A DNA stretch of 64,000 nt, taken from NCBI GenBank assembly GCA_039621445.1, contig CP154954.1, forward strand, positions 63,632,046-63,696,045, in the 5' to 3' direction. The position numbers were made by a program, and so were the translations under genes. Every line of letters starts with the position of its first letter. The stretch's first letter is position 1. The notes beneath the pieces are model-generated. The model was not told the origin of the DNA. It ran no database searches and worked only from the letters and a program-made list of their open reading frames with translations. Origin of the DNA: Euglena gracilis (taxonomy: Eukaryota > Euglenida > Euglenophyceae > Euglenales). Shown here in pieces: positions 10,657-22,000 of this stretch.

Positions 10657-10770
10657 CCCCTAATTGGCTAATTGGGGGTCTGAAGGAGCCCGTTAGGCAA
10701 ATGGGGGGGGGGGGCAATTACCCCCCCACGCCTCTGGGATTCTTCAGACCCACCCCATTGGCCAATTAGG
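10657..10770. mobile_element. Short hairpin element, AATTGG termini
   Basis: CCTAATTGGCTAATTGGGGG with TCTGAAG faces CTTCAGA with CCCATTGGCCAATTAGG. The centre holds poly-G and poly-C. A further AATTGGCTAATTGG occurs at 10,442. It is MITE-like in size. Confidence 0.6.
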
Positions 10771-11204
10771 AGGGACAATTGTGGGGTGTCGCCCCCCCCC
10801 CCCCCCCACCGACCCCCTCGCCATACCATTCCCCCCCCCCTGTTTTAGACCCCCTCTCTCGCCATTTTTTTTTTCGTCCAGAAAGTCAGCCCAGAATTTT
10901 CTTTTCTGGATCTCCCCACAAAAAATAAGAGGGGGTGCCCCCCCCGTCCCCCCCCCCCTCGTGTCCCCCCACGTCCCGGATTTTGGCCAGGCACATTTTT
11001 TTGGTCAACCAAAGGAAAATTACATACAAATTTGGGTGACCCCAAAGAAAACGTGGGGGCAGTTGGGCCACCCCCCTCCGCAATACGACCCAGGGTCTCC
11101 AGGAGGGTCGGCCCACTCCACAGCCTCGACCCCCCCACCTAAAAAATGTTCATTTTCTTTTGATGTGAAAAATCAATGTGCATTGGTCCTCCTCCTTCCC
11201 TATG

Positions 11205-12117
11205 GAGGTTCGGCAGCCCCCCCCCCCCCCCCTGGTGGTCGGACCCCCTCGGCACGGCAAAATGGGGACCCCCCCCTGGTCAGCCAACCCCCTCGGCATG
11301 GCATGCCGAACCATACCAATGAATTTTCCTTTGGGAAATTCCGGCTGTCCGCCACGGTGGACCCCCCCTCCCCCTGGGGACTGACCCCCTCGGCACGGCA
11401 AAATGGGGACCAGGCATTTGCTTAAGGGATTGCAGTACCATGCCCCCCCCCCATTGTGTACCCCCCCCATTGTGTACCCCCTGGGGGGGGGAGGTACATA
11501 ATGGGGGGGTAGCACCACCTTCTCCCATGTCCCGCCAAAGAAAAACTTGCCCCCCCCCCATTGTGTACCTCCCCCCCATTATGTACCTCCTGCCCGGTTT
11601 TGGCCTCCCGGGGGGAGGTACATAAAGGGGGGGGGGGGCATGGTACCCCCCCCCCCGGGGGGGGGCTGGACTGCAGCTAGTCCAAATTTGGCTAGTGGGT
11701 TTTCTAGCAGACCCCCCGGGGGGTCTGCTAGCAGGGCTAGCTAGTGGAATTTTTTTTTTCAGTGACCGGCGCAAAGCGCCGAAAATTTTTTTTGGGACCC
11801 CCAAAAATGGCCAAAAATGCCCGTTTTTTGGCATTTCGGGCATTTTGGGAATTTTTGAACAAAATCAGCCAAAAACCTGTTAAAAACCTCGTTTTTCCTC
11901 CGGCGCACAGCGCCGGAGGAAAATTTTTTTTTCCAGTCCGGGGGACCCCCGGACCCCCCCCCCCCGGGGGGGGGGGGGGGCTAGCTAGTCCACTTTTTCC
12001 AGTGTCTAGCCGATTGGCTAGCCAGTACCCCCCCCCCCCGGGGGTCCTTAAGCAAATGCCTGATGGGGACCCCCCCCCCCTGGTGGCCGAGGGTACCCGT
12101 CAGACGTGCCGAACCTC
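11205..12117. mobile_element. Outer inverted-repeat element, host of a nested insertion
   Basis: Ends GAGGTTCGGCA and TGCCGAACCTC are perfect 11-bp inverted repeats flanked by a CTATG duplication (11,200-11,204; 12,118-12,122). The interior has repeated CTCGGCACGGCAAAATGGGGACC modules, one of which received the inner element at 11,411. The short duplication makes the exact boundaries moderately secure. Confidence 0.55.
11411..12062. mobile_element. hAT-type non-autonomous element with perfect 8-bp duplication
   Basis: The ends are perfect 17-bp inverted repeats, CAGGCATTTGCTTAAGG, flanked by identical 8-bp ATGGGGAC (11,403-11,410; 12,063-12,070). The uninterrupted target ATGGGGACCCCC also exists as a paralogous unit at about 11,263. 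An 8-bp duplication is typical of hAT elements. The interior is a mosaic of further palindromes: GTACCATGCCCCC facing GGGGGCATGGTAC, and CTAGCAGACCCCCCGGGGGG facing its complement at 11,704-11,731. It contains no transposase. Confidence 0.85.
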
Positions 12118-12122
12118 CTATG

Positions 12123-12680
12123 TTGTGCGCGGTTGCCCATTTTTCATAGTTCCATCCCAATTCAGAGATAAAATGACGTCCATGCACACTTATTTTTGGG
12201 CCATCGGACTATTGCGTAGGAAAACACATTGGTACTTGTCTGTTATCGTACGACGCACCCCCCCCCCTTTCGGGTATGCCATCTTGAACATGGAGAACCA
12301 GGGGAATTTGCCCAAATTTGGCCGAAAGGCGAAAACTTCACCAGGACACATCCTAACCCCTAACCCCATTCCTCCCAATAACTCTATACACTCAACCGAA
12401 GAGGAAATGAAGGCATTGTACCATAACCGAAAGGGGGGGTGCGTTGTATGGGGGATTCTTTCAGGAAAAACGGCTGGGAAACAAAGGAGATTTTGTTATT
12501 TTGGGGGCACCGCACTGTTGTTGCACAACAGGAAACCGCATTGCCTGCCTATGGAGGGATTTTTTTTTCATGCAAAAATGGGTGGGCAGGGGAAGTTTTT
12601 TTGTTGCCTTTTTTAAAAAAAAAGAGAGAACCCCTGAGAACAACCCAGGGTTGGCGTTTTTTTTTTAAAAAAAAACAAAG
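12123..12680. other. No gene seen; repeat related to 15.53-15.64 kb
   Basis: GATTTTGTTATTTTGGGG and GGAAACCGCATTGCCT (12,489-12,550) recur in diverged form at 15,557-15,610. A T-run/A-run palindrome fills 12,608-12,675. Confidence 0.4.
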
Positions 12681-13757
12681 ATGCCCTAATGGAAAACGTG
12701 CCTGACCACAGATGCCCTAATGGAAAACGTGTCATTGCCTGCGGCAACCCCGAGCAAGAAGCAAAAATCGCTATCATGAAAAATCGGCGAGCGGTTGAGA
12801 GGCCGAGGTGGTCCTCAACGAGTGAGGCGGGTCGAGGGCACTCTACAACACAACAGAAGGCTAGACGTTGCCTTGGAGCACTCCGACACGGAGTGGCGGA
12901 CATCACGGAACACGACACGCTTTACACAAAAAAGAGCCATACTTTGGTGGCCGCCGCAAATCTTGGCAATGAAAATGATATGCCAAACCGCAGGCGTAAC
13001 ACACAACTTTGTTCAGCTCCACACAATTTGGGTTTTTGGGAATGGCAACACCACAAAAACCACGTTTGTCCTGTTTTATAGGCAGTCGGGACAGCACGAG
13101 GCAAAGGGGGTTGGTCAGGGGAGGGAGGCGCTACGGAGCTGCTGACCGCAGGAGTGGAACGTTGCTCGGCGGCGGGAAACACAGACGGAACATCGGTCAG
13201 GTCCTGATTTTCGACCGGGTGTTCGTTGAGCCACACATTGTTCAATGACGCTCGCCTCATCGAACAACAGGCTGGGTTCCAGCTCCCATCCCGTCCAGGC
13301 AACAAAGAAAGCATCCAGCTCAGGATAAGAGGCTTGCTGATGTTGACACAGTTTGGCGAACTCCAAACAGTTGGCAACAGCAGCAAGCTCTGCACCTACG
13401 GAGCCGGACTTTTTCTTTGTGTTGCCCTGTGCCAGCAAGGTGCCATGAAGGGGGTCAACCTTCGGCTTCTTGGCATCTTGCTGGTATACCGCGAGAGCTA
13501 CCGGGGGAGGTGGCAAAAGACCATTCATAAAGTTTGCCGTGCGTTTTGCCATAGTGGGACGGCTGCGAAAAAAAAGAAAAGAAAGAAAGAAAGAAAAGGG
13601 GGGGGGGGTGACACGTTTTCCATGAGGGCATTTGTGGCAATGACACATTTTCCATTAAGGCGTCTGTGGTCAGGGACGTTTTCCATTAAGGCATCTGTGG
13701 CAATGACACATTTTCCATTAAGGCATCTGTGGTCAGGTACGTTTTCCATTAGGGCGC
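12681..13757. mobile_element. Element with tandem-repeat termini enclosing the PHD pseudogene
   Basis: The left end has two roughly 31-bp units containing ATGCCCTAATGGAAAACGTG. The right end (13,605-13,757) has five inverted copies of the same unit (ACGTTTTCCATTAAGGCAT), alternating between two spacer types (GGTCAGG.AC and GGCAATGACAC). Inverted tandem termini around one ORF suggest a DNA transposon whose cargo is the PHD-finger gene. No target duplication was recognised. Confidence 0.5.
12903..13552 (-). pseudogene. Decayed PHD-finger gene, minus-strand copy
   Basis: It starts at an ATG near 13,552 (MAKRTANFMNG, then a proline run) and continues for about 100 codons. Two frameshifts follow (near 13,240 and 13,095). 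It passes through a Pro/Ser-rich linker with AEQRSTPAVSSS and ends in GFCGVAIP, VCYACGLAYHFHC, LCKACRVP, stop. The PHD spacing is intact, but the first zinc ligand is lost (KRGFC where the plus copy has KCGFC). The family is therefore at least about 215 residues with the finger at the extreme C-terminus. Whether any intact copy exists elsewhere cannot be told from this window. Confidence 0.7.
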
Positions 13758-13799
13758 CGTTTTTTTGGGTCCGGATTTCACATTTTCGCGTTTTTGACC

Positions 13800-13965
13800 C
13801 CTTGCGTGAATCATGACCACAAATTTCAGGGCAGGCATTTGTCAGGCTCTGAACACGTTTTTAAACAAATTGTGGTTGAGCCCAGATTTCAGCCTGAAAA
13901 CGTGGCCCCCTCCTGAACACGTTTTCAGGCTGAAATCTGGGCTCAGCCACAATTTGTGTGTAAAA
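13800..13965. repeat. Dispersed repeat A, copy 3 (hairpin)
   Basis: ACAAATTGTGG...CCCAGATTTCAGCCTGAAAACGTG pairs with CACGTTTTCAGGCTGAAATCTGGG...CCACAATTTGT, giving a roughly 95-bp hairpin at 13,866-13,960. The flank ATGACCACAAATTTCAGGGC matches copies 1 and 2 in reverse order. Confidence 0.7.
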
Positions 13966-14373
13966 ATGCAGATTTTCTATTTTTTTTTAATAGTAATGAT
14001 TTTTTCAGGTGGGGAAACTCAAAAAATATGTTTTTTTCAGGATATTGAATGGCCCCTTTGAACAACACCTTTCCAAGGGATCAGGCATGGCACATTTGAA
14101 AGGCTACCTTCGTGATTTAGATGTTCACTCACTGTCCGATTGCTCATCGCAATCAAACTCATTCAAACAGCGGTACAGGAAGGTTAGTTTGTTCGCTTTG
14201 ACAACAGACAAGCGAGAACGCAGTTTGTCGTACACGTGTGACGAAATGCAACAATTCATATTCTTTCATCTCCCAAAAACTCCTTGTCCAATGTTTTCAA
14301 AAAAGAAGCAAACAAAATTCTTTAAAAAACGGGATACCAGCATACTTGAATCACCAACCATCTGTCAAGACAG

Positions 14374-15024
14374 TTAATTGTTGCATTGACCCATGGTCGA
14401 AAAATTACGTTCCAGGTTGGCAGTGGAACAGATGCACGCACACAGCCGTAAGGCAACGGACACGAGGGGGTCAGGAAAGCCAGAGAGGCGCCCGGCTTGC
14501 CACCAAGAAGTAGGATCACCCACTTGAGAAAACAAACTGGGGAAAAATGGACCGCTCTTGGCAAGAAACAACGTCAAAGCTGTCCCAACTTCATGCCCCA
14601 AGCTGTCTGCGTATTGTCTTGCGGCAACAATCTGCCTGGGCAACAAACTCCTCCCACAAAATCGGTGGTCCAAAATATTCGCCAGCAAAAAAAACGGGCA
14701 TGATAATGCCTGTTTGCTTCGTTCCAAAACAACCATGTAGCCCCCTTGCTTTTTTGGAACTCTTTCAAGCAGCTCAATCCAAATCTCAACACATTCCGCA
14801 AGTGTGCAAGTTTCTCGTTGCATCAATTGTAACGCTGGCACTGGATCAAATATTGCGAGAAGGTTTGTGCATGAACTTGAGATGTTTGCATTCTGCAAAA
14901 TCAAACGAGTTGGGTCTCCCGGTGGCAACTTGGCACGGGTAATGCGGGTGAGGTCAGACCAATGGCGGCAGAAAAGGACTTTAGTCCTGTTCTGTTTGTT
15001 TGTCAAAATAGGCAAAACAATCAC
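14374..15024 (-). pseudogene. hAT transposase, C-terminal part
   Basis: A minus-strand frame of 216 codons. In order it shows a segment PFFLLANILDHRFCGRSLL, typical of the insertion/catalytic region of hAT transposases, then GDPTSWWQAG, then the dimerisation helix VALRLCACICSTANLERNFS close to the end. The D..WW and ER.FS signatures support the hAT family, which cut and paste DNA with an RNase H-like core. The N-terminal half (BED finger, first catalytic Asp) is missing, and a stop follows soon after ERNFSTMG, so it is a remnant. A C..C-bearing minus frame at 15,290-15,490 may be part of its N-terminus, but a T/A-run region separates them. Confidence 0.65.
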
Positions 15025-16380
15025 GAAGGGAGCACCAGCGAGTGTCGCTAGGCGATGGGGTCAGCGACAAGCTAAAGGCCCGTGATGAAGGGGGGGGGGG
15101 TGAGAAATTTGAGGAACCGGAGTGAGAAATGGAACATTGGTCACAGGGCCTCTGCCTGGGCTGATGAGCTGCGAAAGCAAAAAAAAACATGCCGCCTCAT
15201 GCCTTTTCCGGGGGGAAAATCAATAAAAAAATTCCACCCCAAACCCCCAATGGCGTTTTTTTTGTTTTTTTTAAAAAACAAAATTTTTTAAATAAAAAAA
15301 CATGGTTTTTTTGCTTTAAAAAAGACGAAAGGCCAACCTTGGAACAACCTACACACTGCGCATGGGGTATCATGTGCTTCTTCATCCAATGCATCAACCT
15401 CTCCAGCGGTGCCACAGGCGGACGCCGCTCCAAGGGTTCTGGTTGACCCAGTGCCTGTCGTCAGTGTGTCAGCAGTTGACGTCACTGTCACTGTTCTTGT
15501 GGGCCTTTGGTTTTACCCACGGGAGGGATTCTGCATGCAAAACGGTTGGGCAGCGGCAGGGATTTTGTTACTTTGGGGCCATTGGACTGCAGAGGGAAAC
15601 ACATTGCCTACGAGAGGGGTTCTGCACGCCATCAGACAGTTTCATGACAAACCACTGTTGAAACAGCATGGTGTCGTGGATCCCACCTGCCGGGCCGGTT
15701 AACAGTGTCTGGGCAGCAATCTCCTTGCTGCCCTTTTTTGCACGGCACACTTTCGCGCCCTTTCCTCTTCGCTGCCCACAGTGGTCGGCCCATATGCTAA
15801 GCCCAAATACGTGCCAACCAGCACCGATTCGGAAGTGCTGTGGACCTTTGCTCCTTGCTTTTTTTTTTTTAGCTCAAGTCCACAAGGCATCATGCCAGGG
15901 TTCCAGCCTTCAATTCCTATTGATCTGGGCGAAAAAATCCCTCTTTTTTTGGAGGGGGGAGGGTGAGGATCGCCTGGGATCGCCGACCCTAGGGAGGCTA
16001 GGCACAGTGGGAGGGGGGGGAGGGGGTCGACCCAGCGACCCTAGCAACCCTAGCGACCCTAAGTATTGGGCCAACCCCAGGGTCGGCCCACCCCCCAGGC
16101 CAGACCCGGGAGCCCCCCCAAATATCCCCCAAAGTTTGATGGTCGATGATAAAATCCAACAAAATTTCCAACAAAATTTCCTTTCAAGAATTTTCCTTCA
16201 AGCCTCTCACTGGTGTTTTTTGTAAGAACACACAAGAAAACCCAAAAACCATTTTTTGTTTCGTTTTGTTTCAGCAACCCAGCAGTGCAGCATTGATGAG
16301 GAATTTGACCAGTTTTGGCAAGGCTGCGAGAAGGGCTCAGAAAACCTCCAGAAAAAATGATTGCGGAAAAAGACACATTC
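15025..16380. other. Ambiguous coding-like stretches, no gene called
   Basis: Plus-strand pieces look protein-like: ADAAPRVLVDPVPVVSVSAV at about 15,415-15,480; VGPYAKPKYVPTSTDSEV at 15,783-15,838, after a CCCACAG acceptor; SPQGIMPGFQPSIPIDLG at about 15,878-15,930. They do not join in phase with confidence, and the minus strand is also open. A repeat carrying CTAGGCACAGTGGG is at 15,985-16,090. Confidence 0.25.
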
Positions 16381-16560
16381 CAGCTGAGTGCAAAAATTTT
16401 CTGACAAAGTGCAAACATTTTTAGTGTAGTGTGCAGATATTTTTGTGATAAAGTGTGTGCAAATTGGGGTGAAGTCCAGGCATTTGTGTGGTTAAATGCA
16501 AACAATTTAATGGAAGTGCAAACGTATCTGGGGTAAAGTGCAGAAAAGTTGGTCGTGTAA
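16380..16560. repeat. Degenerate GTGCAAA-ATTTTT array
   Basis: Five to seven units of about 28 bp built on AAAGTGCAAACATTTTTGTG. Related arrays lie at 18,355-18,500 and 22,790-23,235. Confidence 0.55.
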
Positions 16561-17593
16561 AATGGCCTCACACAACCCAAAATGGCCAACAATGCCCGCA
16601 AACATTGTGAAAAATGACCCAAAACCACCGAAAACGTGCAAGGGAATTGAATGTTCAGCAATTAGGTTAGCAATTTGGTTTGTAAATTAGGAAGGAAGGC
16701 TGATTTTGTTCGATTTGAGCTTTTTGCATTTCAGCTGTTTTATGTCCTTCAAAATTGTGAAAAACTGTTCTTTCACTAGATTTTTCAACGTCATTGGCAA
16801 ATTAGCATTTCAATGCATCTTATTTAGGTTAGGAATGAGAAAAACTATCCCGGATGGGTGGTTTCAAAAATTGCCATCAGAAATTTGTGACAAGAATGGC
16901 CAATTTCTGATTTTTTTCCATAAAACTGCCTTCGCTCGACAGACAAAGAAATCTTCTTTGATAAGCCACTTTCCTTAAACGGTTGCCAAAATGTTCTTCC
17001 ATCTGAGTTTGACTCAACTTTTCATCCCATTTGCACCATTCTAATGCCCATCATTTTTCTCTCCTGGTCTGCCATTTCCCTCTGAACCTCAAGTTTCGAC
17101 CCCCAGGGCTGGATAGAGTTTGAGGGATAGAGGTAGAGGTAGAGGTAGAGGTCACCTCTACCTCTACTATCCCTCTATGTCACCTCAACGCTTTTCAGTG
17201 CTTCAAATCGCTGTTGGATTTCTGGGTCAAGGTCCCAAAACTTGACTTCGATCCCTCCCCCACTTCTCAGCTCAGCAAATTTTCTGTCCACCCCAGAGCA
17301 TAGCGTACAAATCATCACAAAATGTCAAAAGTGGCAAAAATTAATCCAAAATGGCCAAAATGGATGAAGATGAGAGAAATGAAAAAAAAAATGCATCGCC
17401 CAGCATCGCCCTGCAATGCCCAGCATCGAAACCCCACCTCTGGAGTCCAAAATCCAGCATCTCCCATCGCCAGAGGTGCTTGGTCCCGATTGACGGTGTC
17501 GTTGTCAATTTCCTTGCCGAACTGGCAAAGTTTCCACCTGAAAATCTGGCTTAATTACCTCGACAGAATGACAACAAATTCCCACCTGTTCGA
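16561..17593. other. No gene seen; GAGGTA hairpin at 17,115-17,175
   Basis: GATAGAGGTAGAGGTAGAGG faces CCTCTACCTCTACTATC around 17,115-17,175. At 17,395-17,482 GATGCTGGGCGATGC-type repeats end in GGTGCTTG, an inverted relative of 33,181-33,262. No exon of the downstream phosphatase gene could be placed here, although its 5' end must lie upstream of 19,060. Confidence 0.4.
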
Positions 17594-18139
17594 CAGGGGG
17601 GGGGGAATGCGTTTCGCATTTTTTCACATTTTTGCTCATTTTTTTGCGCATTTTTGTCAATTTTTCAAAAATGCGCATTTTTGCGCATTTTTGCGCATTT
17701 TTTTTGCGCATTTTTTTTTTGCAATTTCCCCCCCATTTTTGCACATTGTCCATTTCTTTGCGCATTTTTTGCGCATTTTTTGCCCAATTTTGCACATTTT
17801 CAATTTTGCGCCTTTTTTGCGCCTTTTTTGCCCAATTTTGCACATTTTGCCATTTTTGCACATTTTCCACCCAAATCACATGCTCACCGAATTTTGCCCA
17901 CGTTCAACTGACCCATTTCTGTAACCAACGAACTCATTTTCGCACTTTTTTTGGCCAAAATGTCTTCATTTCAGCTCTTTTTGGTGATTTTGGTTTAATT
18001 TTGGGTTTACTGTTGGAAATTTGTCTAAGTCCTTTTTCCCTTAGGAATGTCACAAACTCAGCGCATTTTTTGCGCATTTTTTTGCGCATTTTTGCGCATT
18101 TTTGTCGAGGGCCGTCCAGCGCATTTCCCTTCCCCCCTG
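17594..18139. mobile_element. GCGCA-repeat MITE, copy 1
   Basis: It begins CAGGGGGGGGGAATGCG and ends CGCATTTCCCTTCCCCCCTG, flanked by TGTTCGA on both sides (17,587-17,593; 18,140-18,146). The duplication reads 8 bp (TGTTCGAC) if the first C is taken as flank. The interior is a long run of TTTTTGCGCATTTT words. It has no credible ORF; the frames through it are low-complexity. The sister copy is at 20,968-21,434. Confidence 0.8.
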
Positions 18140-19059
18140 TGTTCGACCAAACCACCTGGTGCAAACAATTTGTTCAAATTGAAGGAAAGTTTCATGAAAT
18201 TTCCTGGGTGGTGAGCTGGCACAACTTGAGAACCATGGAAAAGGTGGCGGTTCCCCCTCCTGGCGCCACAAAATAAATTGGCTGACTGACTGCTGAATTG
18301 CCTCCTGATTCTTTCGCTCTTCGTGCTCAAACTGGCTGTGAGCAAAAATGAAACGATGGAGTGCAGATTTTTTCGGAACAAGTGCAAATATTTTTGGGAC
18401 ACAGTGGGGATTTTTTTGAGACCTGTGGGTCAATTTTTTTTGAAAGCGCTGGGCACTTAAAATTCTTAACACGGGGCACTTTTTTTTGCCAGGCGTGGAC
18501 ACGCATTTCAGATGCTAGGTGCAGCTGGTGGGCACCATCACCTGGGGGGGATAATTGGGGGGGGGGGGCTCGAGGAATCATGCCCCTTGTTGTTTTTTTT
18601 CACCTGTGCAAAATTGGTCAATTTTTGTGCATAGTTGAACTGGTTATGATCTGGAGAATTTTTTAAAAATTCCGTCCGTTTTGAAATGTTCGAAATGTCC
18701 GAAATTTTCGAAAACGTCCGTTTCGAAATGTTCGAAACGTTTTTGGAGGTTTCCTGAGCCCTTTTTGCGGCCTTGCCGAAATTGGCCGGTCCCTCAAAAA
18801 TTCTCCTTTGCGCATTTTTGCACATATTTGCACGCTGAGGTGGAAGTGAGGTTTGTAAGGGCTGATTTTGTTCCGAATCTCAAAAATGGCATTTTTTTTT
18901 GTTGGGAATCCCAAAAAAATCGGTGCTTTGCGCCATTCGCTTGAGAAAACTTTCCACTGGCTAACTAGCCGTGCCAGTGGACCCTGCCCCCCCCCCCCTC
19001 GGAGGCTCCCCTCTCGGGGGACCCCCCGGAGGGTGGTTGAAACCCAAAATTTTCATCAG
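18140..19059. other. No gene seen; second GTGCAAA array
   Basis: The 18,355-18,500 part carries degenerate AGTGCAAATATTTTTGGGAC units like those at 16,380. The 18,670-18,750 part has short CGAAATGTTCGAAA repeats. Confidence 0.45.
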
Positions 19060-22000
19060 TTGGATCCCGTGCCTTTTCCTCATTTCCGCAGTCGGCCGTC
19101 TGCCTCAAGGTATGAACCTGAAGGCCATCAGACACCCCAAGGTTTAGTGACAACAGAAGGGTTGGTAATGGAGGAAGTGAGGTGTGCCACACTTCAATGT
19201 ATTTTCATTTTCTTTTCACTGCCAGCCGGGGTCGAGGGCAACGAAGACCAGCTCCTTTGACAATGACCCCTTCACTGGACCGAAGACCACAGGTCTGCAC
19301 CACCGAGCAATGTGTTCATGCATTTCATACACATCACCAGGTTTTTGAACGAACTGAGGTCTTTGGGAAGTATCCTAAATGTTCAAGAATGGTTCAAATG
19401 CTGGCGGGGAAAAAATGAATTTTAAAAGGGAAGCAAAAAAATAAAATGGTTTTTCTTCAGGGGAGGTCTAATTTTTGGGGAGGGTTTTTTTGTTGGATTT
19501 TTGCTCTGTCAGCCCAGGGTGGGGTTCGGAGGGAGGGATGGGGACAGAGTTTTTTCCCCTATTTTGTTTGATTGATGGAGTGCATTTGGTTTTGACATTG
19601 GGTTCTGCAAATTCCAGCAACAGTCTTCCACCCTGGAATTAATTTGAGATCATCTCTGCAGGCTTTGGAGGTGTCAGACAAGTCCGAGGCAAACTTCTCC
19701 CGGCTGGCCCAGTGTATCTCAGAGCATATGGAAGGCCGGTCCAGTGGCTCAGGAAGTGAGGATGAGGAGAATGGCCCCAGCAAGGTGTTGTGGTGCAGTG
19801 TTTATGGAAGTCTTAGGGGTGGGGACCTGTGAGTGCTCAATTGGGGTGGGGCGGGTGTCAAACCACCCTCAATTCCTGGTGGTGGTGGAAAAGTGGGGGG
19901 GATTTTTCTTTGCACTCTGCACATTTCTTGAGGTTGATGAAATTCTTCAAACATGGGTCATACCCTCATGGCTCCGTGCGGATGTTTGGCTGTAACAATT
20001 CTGGAAGTCGGGCCAACCATGGTGGGCCCGACCATTTTGCAAAGTGCTGACTTTGTCAGCCTTCGGCCTCCTCCGGGGTGGCTGCTGCCCCCCCCCCCCC
20101 AAGGAAGAACAGGAATCGGCCGAACAACCAGGGTGGCGGGTGGAGGGGGTCGACCACCCCCCATCCCCTGCAAGGTGGGTGAGGGGGTCGACCACCTCTT
20201 CCCGTATTTCCAGGAACACCAATTTTTGGACCCGAAAAATTTTTCCTGGCGCCGGGGGTATTTGGGACCCATTTTGGGACCCATAGAGGAGGTCCCCCCA
20301 AAAACCCCCAAACCCCCATTTTTTCACAGCTTCCAAAATTTCAAAAAATTTCTCAAAATTTTGATTTTGAGAGGTTTTTGAACCAAAAAATGCCATTGAA
20401 AACACAAAAAAATTCCAAGAAAAAAATTCTCAGTAAAATTTGACTGTGCCGAAATTTGTCCAATTTTTTTGACCTGCATTTTTCTCACCCCCTCCTAAAA
20501 ACAACCAATTTTTAAACCTAAACTTTTTTGAGTTTTTTTCTGTGAATTGACCAAGCTGAACAGTCACAAGAGGAAATCAAAGCCAAAATCAAATGACCGA
20601 CCTTTTGAGCTAGTTGGAGCCAATTGGGTTGTCGGCATCCTGGTGGGTGGCCAATAAAATATCCGTGGAATGACTTGGACCGGGGGGGGGGGGGTGGGCA
20701 ATGGGCAGTTGTCCACTGGGGGGGCGGGAGGTCAACCCACCAACCTCCCAGCATGGCACATGGCATCATGGCACCGCACAAGGAAAGCACCCAAGGTGGA
20801 GCAACCGGCACCACAGGAAGGGGTGGAAGGGGTGGGGGTTGGACCCAGGGCATGGGTTGACCCCCCATTGGGTGTTGGAGAAAGTTCCCCTTAACTCAAA
20901 ACGGGCCTTTTACAGATCATTTTGGGCTTTTTTTTCCTCCCCCACCAAGCTGCCATTTGTGGGTCACCAGGGGGGGGGGAAATGCGTTTCGCATTTTTTC
21001 GCAATTTTTCGCATTTTTTGCGCATTTTTTCAAATTTTCCAAAAATGCGCATTTTTGCGCATTTTTTCGCATTTTTTGCACATTTTTTTCATTTTTTTCA
21101 GCGCATTTTTTTTGCTTTTTGGCACATTTTTTCGTGATTTTCCAAAATTTTCGCATTTTTTGACCATTTTTGCATTTTTTTGTAAAAATTTGAAATTTTC
21201 GACTTTTTTTGAAACTTACATTTTCGTCATTATTCTACATAATTTCTTCAAATTTGGTGCCATTTTTGCATGTTTTTGGGTAATTTTTGCATTTTCGTGA
21301 TTTTTGCGCATTTTTTCTCGGATTTTGCACATTTTTGCGCATTTTTTCCAAAAATGCGCATTTTTTGCGCATTTTTGCGCATTTTTGCGCATTTTTTCCG
21401 AGGCCGGGCGAGCGCATTTCCCCCCCCCCCCCTGGGGTCACGGTGGGGGACGCCTGGAAAAGATCGCGAATTCGCGAGGCTGTGACAATGTCCTAAAACT
21501 GGTAATTTCAGCACATTCGGGTAAAGGAACAAAGACTCGAGCCAAACCTGAACATGGTCAGGTGCGGGATGCGATCCTGAAGGTCGCGTGGTTTTCTGGG
21601 TGCCCAGAAAACAACCCCTGGAATCAGGCGGAGAAGTGGGCAAAGGCTGTGCGAGCTTCAAGGGTTATTCTGTCTATTCTTCTTTGGAGGGAAAGAAATG
21701 TCTTATGTGGGTTCACTCTGCCACATATATATTCACCAGGCACCTCTGGGCCCTCGTGGATGCGGCCACAGGCATCCATTAATTGTTCGGTAATCCTTCG
21801 CCACACCCCAATTCTTCGGCATCAATCGCTCGGTACAATTGGCCAACCTTACCCCCCCCCCTTGTCGTACGACCACCCCTCATTTACGACCACCCCCCGG
21901 TCACAGGTTGCAGGTCATGGGGTGTTATGACCCCCCCCCCGGTCACAGGTTGCAGGTTACGAAAATTTTAGCACCACTTTACCAACGGCCGCCCCCTCAT

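Noticed and set aside
17322-18276. Overlapping ORFs of up to 214 codons in T-rich GCGCA sequence
   Set aside because: Frames are Phe/His/Ala repeats on plus and Lys/Asn repeats on minus, generated by the TTTTTGCGCA words of the MITE.
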